Below, piece after piece: positions 21,101 through 33,296 of a DNA stretch of 64,000 bases; within the stretch, counting starts at the first letter, position 1, and each line of letters opens with the position of its first letter. Both the position numbers and the translations under genes were made by a program. The notes beneath the pieces were generated by a model, which saw only the letters and a program-made list of their open reading frames with translations, was not told the DNA's origin and searched no databases. The stretch lies in the NCBI GenBank assembly GCA_020002185.1, contig CM034539.1, positions 26,818,032-26,882,031 of the forward strand. The letters run 5' to 3'. Origin of the DNA: Paraescarpia echinospica (taxonomy: Eukaryota; Annelida; Polychaeta; Sabellida; Siboglinidae).

Positions 21101-22594
21101 CCTTCAAGGGAAGGTTGGCCACTCTGGACGTTTAGTCACATCCCCAACCCTTGACACCTTCAAGGGAAAGTTGGCCACTCTGGACGTTTAGACACATTCC
21201 CAACCCTAGACACCTTCAAGGGAAGGTTGGCCACTCTGGACGTTTAGTCACATCCCCAACCCTTGACACCTTCAAGGGAAAGTTGGCCACTCTTGACGTT
21301 TAGGCACATTCCCAACCCTAGACACCTTCAAGGGAAAGTTGGCCACTCAGGACGTTTAGTCACATCCCGAACCCTTGACACCTTCAAGGGAAAGTTGGCC
21401 ACTCTGGACGTTTAGTCAAATCCCCAACACTAGACACCTTCAAGGGAAAGTTGGCCACTCTGGACGTTTAGTCACATCCCCAACACTAGACACCTTCAAG
21501 GGAAAGTTGGCCACTCTGGACGTTTAGGCACATCCCCAACACTAGACACCTTCAAGGGAAAGTTGGCCACTCTGGACGTTTAGTTACATCCCCAACCCTT
21601 GACACCTTGAAGGGAAAGTTGGCCACTCTAGACGTTTAGGAACATTCCCAACCCTTGACACCTTCAAGGGAAAGTTGGCCACTCTGGACGTTTAGTCACA
21701 TCCCCAAACACTAGACACCTTCAAGGGAAAGTTGGCCACTCTGGACGTTTAGTCACATCCCCAACCCTTGACACCTTCAAGGGAAAGTTGGCCACTCTGG
21801 ACGTTTAGGCACATCCCCAACACTAGACACCTTCAAGGGAATTTTGGCCACTCTGGACGTTTAGTCACATCCCCAACCATTGACACCTTCAAGGGAAAGT
21901 TGGCCACTCTGGACGTTTAGTCACATTCCCAACCCTTGACACCTTCAAGGGAAAGTTGGCCACTCTGGACGTTTAGTCACATCCCCAATACTAGACACCT
22001 TCAAGGGAAAGTTGGCCACTCTGGACGTTTAGTCACATCCCCAACACTAAACACCTTAAAGGGAAAGTTGGCCACTCTGGACGTTTAGGCACATCCCCAA
22101 CACTAGACACCTTCAAGGGAAAGTTGGCCACTCTGGACGTTTAGTCACATCCCCAACCCTTGACACCTTCAAGGGAAAATTGGCCACTCTGGACGTTTAG
22201 GCACATCCCCAACCATTGACACCTTCAAGGGAAAGTTGGTCACTCTGGACGTTTAGGCACATCCCCAACCCTTGACACCTTCAAGGGAAAGTTGGCCACT
22301 CTGGACGTTTAGGCGCATTCCCAACCCTTGACACCTTCAAGGGAAAGTTGGCCACTCTGGACGTTTAGGCACATCCCCAACACTAGACACCTTCAAGGGA
22401 AAGTTGGCCACTCTGGACGTTTAGTCACATCCCCAACCCTTGACACCTTCAAGGGAAAGTTGGCCACTCTGGACGTTTAGTCACATTCCCAACCCTAGAC
22501 ACCTTCAAGGGAAGGTTGGCCACTCTGGACGTTTAGGCACATCCCCAAACCTAGACACCTTCAAGGGAAGGTTGGCCACGCTGGGCGTTTAGGT
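18167..22594. repeat. 56-bp satellite, about 79 copies
   Basis: Unit of 56 bases containing CACATCCCCAACCCTAGACA, CCTTCAAGGGAAGGTTGGCC and ACTCTGGACGTTTAGG. Each unit can fold on CCAACC/GGTTGG. Variants (CTAG/CTTG, GTCAC/GGCAC, AAGG/AAAG) are not random: marked variants recur at multiples of 56, for example the GGGCAGGTAGGCC unit at about 19430, 19766 and 20546, showing higher-order amplification. Unit length is not a multiple of 3 and there is no coding. Confidence 0.97.
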
Positions 22595-22599
22595 ACCTA

Positions 22600-22975
22600 T
22601 CTCGATTAGTTAGCTCTACACTATAGCACTACTTTTATTCAGAGTATAGTTGTAATACATTTATGCCTGAACTAAGACTAGACGTTGAATCATTGTCATT
22701 TCATTCTGAACCAGACTCTTTCTTCGGGACAGGGATGTCATTAACTTCTGGTGACAAGGCATTTTCCTAATTTATATTTTGTTATTGTATGCTCGTGTCT
22801 GATATCTAATTTATTTCCTTTTATTATATACGTTGGTTATGAGGCATTTTGACTGTGTACTTGCTGGCACCTCACAATAAATGTGGAAGCGGTTGGGCGT
22901 TGCTCTTTAAATAACTGAATCTGTTAGGCACTGGGCTTTGAATAATTGGACATTTTAGGTTCTAAGGTTTAAATA
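22600..22975. repeat. Unique-looking spacer related to repeat family R3
   Basis: Between the two satellites. TGAACTAAGACTAGACGTTG, then a TCATTCGATTC-like text and TATACGTTGGTTATGAGGCA correspond in order to 30950-31150 and 60520-60720, so the satellite block is probably a third member of the R3 repeat family. Confidence 0.55.
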
Positions 22976-22977
22976 GC

Positions 22978-24330
22978 TGGACCTGTTAAACATTGTTCTG
23001 TAAATTGTTGGACCAGTTAAACATTGTTCTGTAAATTGTTGGACCTGTTAAACATTGTTCTGTAAATTGTTGGACCTGTTAAACATTGTTCTGTAAATAG
23101 CTGGACCTGTTAAACATTGTTCTGTAAATAGCTGGACCTGTTAAACATTGTTCTGTAAATAGCTGGACCTGTTAAACCCTGTTAAACATTGTTCTGTAAA
23201 TAGCTGGACCTGTTAAACATTGTTCTGTAAATAGCTGGACCTGTTAAACATTGTTCTGTAAATTGTTGGACCTGTTAAACATTGTTCTGTAAATTGTTGG
23301 ACCTGTTAAACATTGTTCTGTAAATAGCTGGACCTGTTAAACATTGTTCTGTAAATAGCTGGACCTGTTAAACATTGTTCTGTAAATAGCTGGACCTGTT
23401 AAACATTGTTCTGTAAATAGCTGGACCTGTTAAACATTGTTCTGTAAATAGCTGGACCTGTTAAACATTGTTCTGTAAATTGTTGGACCTGTTAAACATT
23501 GTTCTGTAAATAGCTGGACCTGTTAAACATTGTTCTGTAAATAGCTGGACCTGTTAAACATTGTTCTGTAAATTGTTGGACCTGTTAAACATTGTTCTGT
23601 AAATTGTTGGACCTGTTAAACATTGTTCTGTAAATAGCTGGACCTGTTAAACATTGTTCTGTAAATAGCTGGACCTGTTAAACATTGTTCTGTAAATTGT
23701 TGGACCTGTTAAACATTGTTCTGTAAATTGTTGGACCTGTTAAACATTGTTCTGTAAATAGTTGGACCTGTTAAACATTGTTCTGTAAATAGCTGGACCT
23801 GTTAAACATTGTTCTGTAAATAGCTGGACCTGTTAAACATTGTTCTGTAAATAGCTGGACCTGTTAAACATTGTTCTTTAAATTGTTGGACTTGTTAAAC
23901 ATTGTTCTGTACATTGTTGGACCTGTTAAACATTGTTCTGTAAATAGCTGGACCTGTTAAGCATTGTTCTGTAAATTGTTGGACCTGTTAAATATTGTTC
24001 TGTAAATTGTTGGACCTGTTAAACATTGTTCTGTAAATAGCTGGACCAGTTAAACATAGTTCTGTAAATAGCTGGACCTGTTAAACATTGTTCTGTAAAT
24101 AGCTGGACCTGTTAAACATTGTTCTGTAAATTGTTGGACCTGTTAAACATTGTTCTGTAAATAGCTGGACCTATTAAACATTGTTCTGTAAATTGTTGGA
24201 CCTGTTAAACATTGTTCTGTAAATTGTTGGACCTGTTAAACATTGTTCTGTAAATAGCTGGACCTGTTAAACATTGTTCTGTAAATAGCTGGACCTGTTA
24301 AACATTGTTCTGTAAATTGTTGGACCAGTT
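22978..24330. repeat. 31-bp satellite, about 43 copies, two alternating unit types
   Basis: Units read GGACCTGTTAAACATTGTTC plus TGTAAATAGCT (type A) or TGTAAATTGTT (type B). Types occur in runs (for example BB AA), and one unit at about 23170 is partly duplicated. It is flanked by degenerate versions (GGTTCTAAGGTTTAAATAGC on the left, GGACCAGTTATGCACTG on the right). Confidence 0.97.
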
Positions 24331-24424
24331 ATGCACTGACATGTTTGGCATTGCTAACTAGACCGGTTAGGCGCTGCGTTGTGACTAATCATTTTTTGAT
24401 CTGCTAATTATTGCGTTGTAAATA

Positions 24425-24520
24425 AGTGTGTGTGTGTATGTGTGTGTGTGTGTCTGTGTGTGTTTGTGTGTGTGTCGCGCGTGATATGTTGTGTGTGCAT
24501 GTGCTTGTGCATGCGCGTGC
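24425..24520. repeat. GT microsatellite
   Basis: Imperfect (GT)n with CT and CG interruptions. Confidence 0.9.
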
Positions 24521-24639
24521 GTGTTGAAGCTCCGGCAGCCCCACAATATGTATTTCATTCCCGTAAGTAATAAAACGTAACGTACGTTCAAGTACACGTA
24601 GCGGCAACAACGGTATTAATATTGTTTTACAAATACTTA

Positions 24640-25075
24640 TGAAAATAAAACAGACCACGTGGTTAATACAACCTACGTTTATTATGCGATCTACGTAGCA
24701 CACATTTGATAAATAAACCGTAGGAGGCAGCAGCACGTTATAAACAAAAATATAACACAGAATATATATGGGCCAAGGCCCCGCACAATATTAGGTTGGG
24801 TAATGAGGCAAACTAATAGATTCATAATACGAATATCTCAACATACATGCCAACAGAATAAATAAAAGAACACACTGGCGAAAGGGGCGTTCCATTTGCC
24901 TAGCACCTTCGTTCCTTGTTTTCCTGTTCGCATAGGCGAAGCTCAGCGCAGTCCGTCGGGTGAGTGGCTTGGCGTAGCAGCCAATCGAAAGATGGTTGTT
25001 GGTTTATAGAAAGCACTGGTCGAAGTATAAAATAACAATACACATAACACCCTCGTGTGCTTCCCTTAATTGTAC
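24640..25075. repeat. Dispersed repeat R1, copy 2
   Basis: Second copy of the repeat at 14970-15450, same orientation. It lacks the first copy's GGTAATAACAAT detail and has a 40-base insertion near 24900. Confidence 0.7.
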
Positions 25076-25125
25076 TTATGTTGTTAGACCTGGGGCCGAA
25101 TAGTAATATAATCATTATATAATCA

Positions 25126-25355
<230 letters not shown>

Positions 25356-25901
25356 TTCGTCTGCCTCAATATGCAATGGAACTGGAAGCAACTAATGAAG
25401 GTTAATAGCTGGGCTTTCTATACAAATGTTGCAAATCGCACTGAATATTCACTGAAACTAACATATGACTAACATGTAGCTAATTACGGAGATACAAAAG
25501 CAGAGTTACATATATGATACAGGAAAGAAAATTTTGTGGATTCTGTTACAGGCACAACGATGAAATAACATGTTAATGGTTGTGCTGTATAACTGTTGAC
25601 CAGTCAAAGCAGATTAGCTTACTATATTCAGTTTACAAACACGAACAGTTATAACGAACTGAAAATAAACCTAACGCAATAACTAACTGAAAATAATAAA
25701 CGTAGCACATGCTTTTAGTTTAGTAGACGGAAAGTCCACATGTACATTGTATTTATATTGTGACGTGAGGTCATGTCGTAAATTAATACCTATACACATT
25801 GTAATGATAAATACGAACACGCCCAAATATTGAAGTAACCCACCCCGGGCAGACCGGAATGTATCTCTATCGACTGTCTGTGAGAAAACGTGGGCAGCAG
25901 C
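25356..25901. other. Non-coding DNA downstream of the aerolysin-like gene
   Basis: AT-rich with no recognised gene. It may hold the 3' untranslated region of the minus-strand gene ending at 25902 (TTTATA/TTTATT-like text near 25750). Confidence 0.4.
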
Positions 25902-26242
25902 TTATGGTGTTGCCGACCACAGTTGCGGATACATGTCTCCTGAGCAAGATGGCTGGACCTCGGTGGCTTCTTCTTGCTTTGTGGCTTCTTCTGGTTTTGT
26001 TGTCGTGTTGACGTTTTGTTCAACTCCGTACATAAACTCACACTCTCCCTTTGTTGTCACACACACGCTGCTTTCTTTTATTTCCATAAATGTTTCTGGT
26101 ATCTGGTAATGGTTGTATTGTACTTTCACGTGTTTCATGATATCAACGATTTTCTTCGGTTCGAGCGATCGAAAACTTCTTTTCGGCGCCTATCTTTTTG
26201 TAAATCGTCACGTGCACCTTATCCGAAATCTCACTAGGGACA
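25902..26242 (-). pseudogene. Aerolysin-like gene 1, last exon (frameshifted)
   Basis: Follows the acceptor ATATCAG at 26243-26249 with the same phase as gene 2. It reads KVHVTIYKKIG, then stops at 26143-26145 unless the frame is shifted near 26170-26190. After the shift it reads LEPKKIVDIM and ESSVCVTTKGECEFMYG, parallel to LEPKDISEIV and RTVCIYSEGRCEFICG in the intact gene. The tail is longer and rich in E, T and K. Either a one- or two-base indel has disabled this gene, or the C-terminus has been replaced. An assembly error is possible. Confidence 0.65.
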
Positions 26243-26329
26243 CTGATATGCAGAATGAAAACATGTGATGTACGATGTCCGGAAGCATATCTTTAACAAG
26301 ATTTAACAAGATTGCCATCCAGAAACTTA

Positions 26330-26750
26330 CCTCTAGATGGCAGGTGGACAAGGATGCATTTGGGCTTATCGAGAGTCCAATACTTTGTTTATCTATGTGT
26401 ATCCAACCTTTTAAAGTATGTGTCGATTTAATTTTTAAACATATTCGCGCTACTAGCACCAACACAATCCATTCATTTAGAGTCCTTTGTGAAAATTAGA
26501 ACTTTCTTATATCTAATCTACACTGCTCCTTTACTAATGTAACTTCATGTCCTCTGGTCCTTCTATCTTTCTTAACTGAGAAATAACTATTTCTATCAAT
26601 ATTTTAAAAACCATTCAATATCTTAAACACATCTATTTGATCTCCTCTCAATCTCCTGGTCTCTAGTATTGTTAAACCACATTCTTTTAAGTGTATTTCG
26701 TAACTAAGATCCCTCAATTTTGTTATCATTTTAGTTGCTCACCTCTGTAA
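26330..26750 (-). mobile_element. CR1-type LINE 3' fragment
   Basis: Minus strand translates in pieces to QRRATKMITKLRDLSYE, LKECGLTILETRRLRGDQID and VFKILNGF, the C-terminal block typical of CR1 reverse-transcriptase ORFs, then FSQRTLNEW. It is broken by stops and shifts. The 3' flank text CTAGATGG-AAGTGGAC recurs at about 26930, suggesting a second short 3' piece. It lies in the intron of aerolysin-like gene 1. Confidence 0.75.
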
Positions 26751-26969
26751 CAGTTGTTAAATAACATTTCGTCAACCAATACCCAGTGAATGGCGAGTAA
26801 CAACGTAAGTGAAATGTGTATTTGGCAGTGGCGGAGAAAACACAATTACAACAAGATTGTTTATGTTAAAGCACATACATAATTTGTTAGAGTAAATAAC
26901 TTTTGACATAATTGACACCCAAAGCAAAATCCCTAGATGGTAAGTGGACGAGAATGTGAGTGGCTCTTT

Positions 26970-26992
26970 GTATGTATTTGTGTGTGTTTGTT

Positions 26993-27030
<38 letters not shown>

Positions 27031-27490
27031 AGTGTATGTGTGTGTACGCGCGCGCGCGTGTGTGCATGAGTGCATCCGTGCGCGCGGGCGTGTGGCTATA
27101 TATCTGTCTGTCTGTCCATCTATGCCTGTCTGAGCCTGTCTGTGTCTGCCTGTGCCTGTCTGTGTCTGCCTGTGTCTGTCTGTGCCTGTCTGTGCCTGTA
27201 TGCGCCTGTACGTGCCTGTATGCGCCCGTATGCGCCTGTCTGCGCCTGTCTGCGCTGCCTGCGCCTGCCTGCGCCTGCCTGCGCCTGCCTGCGCCTGCCT
27301 GCGCCTGCCTGCGCCTGCTTGCGCCTGCCTGCGCCTGTCTACGCCTGTCTGCGCCTGTCTGTGCCTGCCTGTGCCTGTCTGTGCCTGTCTGTGCCTGTCA
27401 GTGCCTGCCTGTGCCTGTCTGTGCCTGTTTGTGCTTGTCTGTGTATGTTTGTGTATGTATGTGTCTGTCTGTGTATGCCTGCGTTTGTCT
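26970..27490. repeat. GT and TGCCTG/TGTCTG hexamer repeat
   Basis: (GT)n grading into a hexamer array TGCCTG/TGTCTG/TGCGCC. Because the period is 6, several frames stay open for over 100 codons with Cys, Ala, Leu and Pro; these are not genes. Confidence 0.95.
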
Positions 27491-27561
27491 GCGTAACTAT
27501 GTATAATTCAGAGAGCATGTGTGCATTATTCAAATATTTATCACCGACAGGTGTTAAGTAC

Positions 27562-27982
27562 CTGAACGTGGACGAGTACTGGTTCACAGTGATAGTTTGC
27601 TCGACCGTTTTCTTCTCACCTGGCGGCACCGTCACCTTCATGATCATCCTCCACGTCTGCTCCTTTGTTTGTCGATGTTTTTCGATCTTCATGATGGTCA
27701 ATGTCTTTTCAAACCCTACTTTGACCATTTCATCTGGTAACAACAGGTCGAGATTCGTTTGCTCGGCGATTTTGAATGCCTGGGAGAGAGTGATGGAGGT
27801 GGTTGCCGTGTATGTGCCTTCCATGACAACTTCGTTCTCTTGGCTGTTCTTTGTGTCGTTTTCAATCGACGACTTGGTAAGGATCATCGAACTGGAGACG
27901 GGCTTCTGGTCCTTTGGACCATCGTAGTTTGGCTTCCCAGTGTTAACTCGCACCCTCTCCCAATTAATATCGTACTCCGTAT
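27562..27982 (-). CDS. Aerolysin-like pore-forming protein gene 1, upstream exon
   Basis: Translates in one frame from about 27982 (after the possible acceptor GATCAG) to a donor at 27556-27561 (CAG|GTACTT, phase 2). The segments YDINWERVRV, EGTYTATTSITLSQAF, IAEQTNLDLLLP, KEQTWRMIMKVTVPP and QTITVNQYSSTF match gene 2 (STYVSLTQCF, TQQTWSVDTKVQVPP). This is the beta-rich insertion and stem region of aerolysin/ETX-MTX2 proteins, which assemble into membrane pores. No ATG is seen in frame upstream, so a first exon is missing or lies further right. Its downstream exon at 26242 is frameshifted. Confidence 0.7.
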
Positions 27983-28439
27983 CTGATCAGCTACTGAATC
28001 GCTTGGGGGGCAAAGATGGGTACAAAGACAAACATAAAACCGTATTTTTACAATATAGAAGATATATAACTACATTTTCTTATAGAGACTATAACTAATC
28101 AATCTAGTAGATTCTAAAGTAGGCCTATGTATTCTATATACGTACCTCCTGTTGGCCACGGCTCGTTGATGGTGAATAACCCATTGGCTGTCTCTTAACA
28201 ATCCTGTGAACATAATATGATATTTATAGACACGAATGAGGATATCACACGGGAGAAGATACTCGGTAGGAAGGAATATAGGAGGCAATAAACAACCCAA
28301 CTCGTCTTCCAATACACACACACACGCACACATATACGCGCGAGCACGCACGCGCGTACGCACGCACACACATTCAGCTATTGTACAATTACTATAGTTG
28401 CATGAAGACTATTCATTCACATACATATATATCTACCAC
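27983..28439. other. Non-coding DNA with a CA/CG-rich simple repeat
   Basis: A (CA)n-(CG) tract lies at about 28314-28372. I see no gene; an upstream exon of the aerolysin-like gene might be here but I could not identify one. Confidence 0.4.
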
Positions 28440-29260
28440 TGGGTTAACTAAGGCAACGTGCCGTTAACACAATTTCCCTAGCTTCAAAAAGGCGGCAAAC
28501 GGATTCAAAACCGGGTTACGGCGATTGAGAGCCAGATCTTCTAAATAGTGCGTAACCGCGCACCACGCTTTTGTAAACAGACGTGTTACACAGCTATCTT
28601 GACAATCCTCCATCAAACGTTGTTATCTTCGCCGGTCGCTATTTTGGCTATGGAAACCATGTAAATGCCTGCGCCCCATATCATAGGGCAATTCCAGGAA
28701 ATCACAATATTGTTCGACCATTATCACGAGCCAGCGGTGTTATTAAAATGGATACTTTTCAAATATTATGTGAAACATCAGCAACGAATGTCCAAGCCCA
28801 AATTGGCCTAACTTACTAGCTCAATCAAATGTCCACGTTTTGACAAGGCGATATATGCCAGGAGGTACCCAGCCTAATGTAATCAACCCATCTGCTTGTA
28901 GAAAGAGTCTCTGTTCGACCCGTGTATGTTGAATTTTGAGAAGTGTTGTGGTGAAATCAGCAGCCTTTCCACTTATATACTGGATCATACCAGTTGTATA
29001 AATAGACAATACAGTTATTTCCTGGCATCACTGGGAATTTTAATTGTATAACCATATCCACGTCTGGCAGAAGTTTCGAGACTAGAGCCTTACGTCATGT
29101 CCAGAGTGACGTGTCCCCTGTTCAACGGCTGCTGCCAGGCCATGAAGGGGGATTTACTATCTATGTGGGTATGCGCGCGACACGATGTACCGGCCGACTG
29201 ATTAATGTACAACAGAATGACACGTATACAAAATGTGATATGACTCATCAGTCCCATATC
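28440..29260. repeat. Dispersed repeat R2, copy 2, with internal duplication
   Basis: Matches 17030-17615. Here a block of about 165 bases (GGGCAATTCCAGGAAATC, GTTCGACCATTATCACGAGC, AAATTGGCCTAACT) occurs at 28676-28840 and again at 29255-29415, bracketing the R2 core. The second block also has TGTCAAGAGGCCGAACC-like text downstream. Confidence 0.75.
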
Positions 29261-29639
29261 AGGGCAATTTCAGGAAATCCCAGTTCTGTTCGACCATTAT
29301 CACGAGCCAGCGGTGTTGTTGAAATTGGCTACGTTCTAAATATTACGAACGTCAGCCACGATTTCTCCCCACAAAAATTGGCCTAACTAGTGGGCTCATC
29401 CATACTTCCACGTTTTAACACTTGAAGCGATATATGCTGGGGTTCTGAGATTTGTATAATTAGCAGCGCCCCCTGGCTCGTGAGGATGGAAATGGTGTCA
29501 AGAGGCCGAACCTATCGCCAGAGTGATAACTGCTAGAGGGACGACGTCCATTCCTTATTTAGTAACATTTATATTGTAGACTAAATACGTTGAAGATATA
29601 CCGGCCGCCAATTTGCGATTAACAAGGACATAATAGTGT

Positions 29640-31600
29640 TCTTGACTGTCGTCTGCTCTATGGCTGCGCACAGGGGGAATTCAGTGCGTGCGCAGTGACT
29701 CGGGATATCGGCCGATTAATTAATGTAGTACAAATGACACGTATACAAAAAAGTGACATGACTCACAAATCGGGTCATTGGGTACACAGTGTCCGAGCAT
29801 ATACCCACAGCCATTCAACCGAGGTAACGGTTTGAACGACGATGTGGTGCAAGCGGATGGACGTTAAACACCATGCACTTCACGCAAAACCGCATTGAGA
29901 TTAACAATAATCTAATTTAGATTGACCATAACGTTTTTGAGATTAACCACAAACTCGTCGATATTATCCAAAACGTTATCGAGATTAATTAAAACCTCGT
30001 GAAATTGACATTAGAACAATTTCGGTCTGTATTATAATTGTGTACGTCTTGGTGTTAGATGACAGTGCAGTAACAGGTTGGTTTACAAGAACACTTATAG
30101 CAGATTAGTTCTCTGTGTTAGATGATAGAACATCAATCGTTTACGTATTGGTGTCAGGTGAGAGTACAGTAGCCGGTTAGTTCTCGGTGAGATATGACAG
30201 TACAGTAGCCGATTAGTTATCCATGCTAGATGACAGTACAGTAGCCGTTTATTTCTCGGTGTTAGATGACAGTACTGTAGCCGGTTAGTTATCGGTGTGA
30301 TATGACAGTACAATAGCCGTTTATTGTTCGGTGTTAGATAACAGTACAATAGCCGGTTAGTTATCGATGTGAGATGCGAGTACAGTAATTGGTTAGTTCT
30401 TGTTATTAGATAACAGTACAGTAGCTGGTTAGTTTTCGGTGTTAGGTGAACGTAGATAGGGTGGCAGAGAGTATGGGAAGTTTCCGATCGGTCTCTCTAT
30501 AAGCAATCTCATACAGAAAGCTCGCGTGCGCTAAGTTTCGCTGACTGTATCCACAGCTAGAAGCTAGTTAATAACACATCATTACAAACAGCACGTGCCC
30601 AATTTGCACTGATTACACGTTCGATCGTTCTTCCATTCGTACACCACTACGTCTTTATTAACACAGGACACTTGTAATGGTCAAGTCAAGCTACACCGTC
30701 CGCATGTGTCATACGATATCCCGGCACACGCCGCATGACCCCGGGTCAGAAGTCAATCAGATATGGAACCTGTTATGTGTTCACGGTGCGACTCACTCTT
30801 TAAGTAGACTATGTGTGCTATGATAATGGTGTTGTGGCACACCTCTCACGTCTCAGTTACATTGTCGTCATTCCGCAGTCGAGGGAAACGCGAAGTCATG
30901 CTAACAAGACCACCGGCTACAGTGTGAATGCATCTACACCGGTGCTGAGACTTAACGTTGAATCGTTATCATTCGATTCCGAAATAGTGCCAACTGTCCA
31001 GCTGCTTCTTCGGAACTCTGGTGTAATTTACCTAACGTTGACAAGACATTTATAATTTAGGTGTTGCTACGTTTTTTTTCTCTGATATGCATGCATGCGC
31101 AATTACAGTTTCATTCTGTTTATTATATATATTGGTTATAAGATACCTTCTACCTTGTACTTACTAGTTCTTCAATGGAAATAACTGGAGAGGTTGAGCA
31201 ATACTCTCTAAACGTATGGGGCGCGGGGGCATAATAATTAGAACATCCGACTCTCAACCTAGATCATCTGGGTTCGAATATTCTTGCCACCGTTTTGAAC
31301 CTTTCGCTCATTCTACGTTGATCTAATTTTTCAACTGTATCATTGAGTACCTGGCTATTGAAGAATGGTCTTCGCGCAGTAAGTGTAGCGTGGCTGAATG
31401 ATTCCCAGGAAGGCGAGATGGTGTTAGTTTAGGGGTAGCCTATAACTTATCGATAACCTCCTGGTAGTCTATCTGAAATTTATATAAACCGACTATCGTT
31501 TAAAAATATATCGATGCCATAGGCCTACGCCTCCATAGTTCAAAGGCAACTATCGTAACTACACAAGACTATAGCACTAGCGTCGAGTGCGCAATCGTTG
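29640..31600. repeat. Long dispersed repeat R3, copy A
   Basis: Nearly collinear with 55930-57168 plus 59903-61170: GACTCGGGATATCGGCCGAT, GAACGACGATGTGGTGCAAG, a 36-bp minisatellite (GACAGTACAGTAGCCGGTTA) at about 30110-30450, GTTTCCGATCGGTCTCTC, CACTACGTCTTTATTAACAC, ATGGGGCGCGGGGGCATAAT and CATAGGCCTACG. Identity is high (90% or more by eye). There is no coding capacity, so it is non-autonomous. Confidence 0.88.
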
Positions 31601-32076
31601 GAAGAAATTTCGGATTTTTACAGGTACAGTTTTTTTATAACCTAACAAAACGTTAGCATGGCCAGCATTGGGAAAGTCAACAGTGGTCTGCGCCCTGAAG
31701 CCGGATGTGACGACTGTGTGGCGGAGGACTGTTGCATATTAGGCATTGCTCTATAAATAACTGGGCCTTTACTTTATAAAATATGTGACCACTGCAGTTC
31801 TGTGTTCTCAAACACTGGGCCTATTGGTCCATGTGTTCTCAACCATTGGTGTCGTTGGGCTTGGAGCTCTCTGAATATGGTAACGTTACCTTTCGTACTC
31901 CGAAGACTTAATTGGAAGGCATTAAGCTATCAAGTACCTCCCATTATACTTTAAAATATAATACGGTATGTTAAGTATTATTTTTACTCTCAATAACATG
32001 AGTTGATGAGGCGTAAAACTCAAATGTATATATATATATACATATACATATATATATATATATATATAATATATAT

Positions 32077-32109
<33 letters not shown>

Positions 32110-32297
32110 TTCTAACGGCAGTATACGCAGACAAAATCTGCATAAAACGCTGCTTATTATGTAATGACGTGAATAATAATTATTTGCACAAAACAAAATA
32201 TTTTAGTGATTTTAAGAGCATTTTTTCGGAGGTCGTACATGCACTCTATCTCTCATAATGAAGCCGTCTGCGTATGCTGCCTTTAGGAATATGTGTG

Positions 32298-32347
<50 letters not shown>

Positions 32348-33064
32348 CGCGTGTGTGTGTATTAGGCATCGTGCTTCGGAACGAAGTGACACATTCCCAT
32401 GTGTGCTGTCTGGGTATTTCACGGGATCGTAGACAAAACAGCTCGTTGTAAGGAACATCTCGCGACTTGGCCAGTCAAACTGTTCCATACATAGGATGTT
32501 ATTTACGTGTACAGAGGTTTGTAAAGTGTAGGCCAAAACGGAAGTGTCAAAGGCTTCCTGGTAAGCGAATGCTCCTTAACCGAGAGAGATTATCAATAAT
32601 CCAGTGTAAATCTGTAGTACAGTGGAACCTCACGATTAAAGTCACCTTTTGGGACTGGGCGAAAATTACCTGAATAGCGAGGTGACCGTATTAGCAGGAT
32701 TAATTTCCAATACGTTACTGTATATGGACATAATTTGGAACAGTCTTATTGTGACCTTAATTGTGAGGTGACTGTATTACCGAGGTGATCGTAAAGCGAG
32801 GTTTGACTATAATGCGTAGATCTACACGACTGCGACTCAAGTATATAAGATAAGATAGTTTATTATGACATTTTACGATGGTATTTTGCATACATTTCAC
32901 GGGCATTTTAGGAATTCAAGTGTCCTGCCCACGCCTGCACCTCACTTGGTAAAGAATGTAAAACTACAATAAAATCTGAATATTTGTTATTACAATAACT
33001 GAAGCAAACGTGCAACGGCTATATGTGTCCAAAACTAAGATTAAACAACGTTCTTTGTTCTCTT
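31601..33064. other. Non-coding DNA with microsatellites
   Basis: Contains (TA)n at 32028-32110 and (GT)n-(GC)n at 32291-32361, and a stretch of GAGGTGACCGTATTA-type short repeats near 32680-32810. The last 200 bases probably form the 3' untranslated region of the minus-strand aerolysin-like gene. Confidence 0.5.
32859..32864 (-). terminator. Poly(A) signal of aerolysin-like gene 2 (candidate)
   Basis: AATAAA on the minus strand, about 200 bases after the stop codon at 33065. Confidence 0.45.
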
Positions 33065-33296
33065 TCACTCCGTTGTCACGTGCTGTTCTTTGCCGCAGAT
33101 GAACTCGCAACGCCCTTCGGAATAAATGCACACTGTGCGTCCTTCGATTTCCACGAAGTCAGGAATCGAATACGGATACTGCTGTCTCATCGACTTGACG
33201 ATTTCGCTGATGTCCTTCGGCTCCAAGGACTGCACGAATACATTGTTTTCGTCGTAGACCGTCACGTGAACCTTGCCGGAAATGACGGTTTCGACG
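33065..33296 (-). CDS. Aerolysin-like pore-forming protein gene 2, last exon
   Basis: Starts after the acceptor ACTTGCAG (33297-33304) in a phase that exactly complements the donor at 51560, 18.3 kb upstream. It reads GKVHVTVYDENN, LEPKDISEIV and RTVCIYSEGRCEFICG, and stops at 33065 (77 codons). Two cysteines flank the EGRCEF turn. It is the counterpart of the frameshifted exon at 25902-26242. Nearly the whole intron is Polinton element 2; both splice sites and phases survive, so the gene may still be expressed if an 18-kb intron containing promoters and poly(A) signals can be removed. Confidence 0.82.

Noticed and set aside
18167..22594. CRISPR-like array
   Set aside because: Units are contiguous 56-bp repeats with no unique spacers and the context is animal DNA.
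26937..27927. Cys/Leu/Ala/Pro-rich long frames
   Set aside because: Artefacts of a TGCCTG/TGTCTG hexamer array.
30095..30349. 84-codon frame in the R3 minisatellite (and similar frames at 56.5-57.0 kb)
   Set aside because: Period-36 repeat effect; peptides are simple repeats with no start context.
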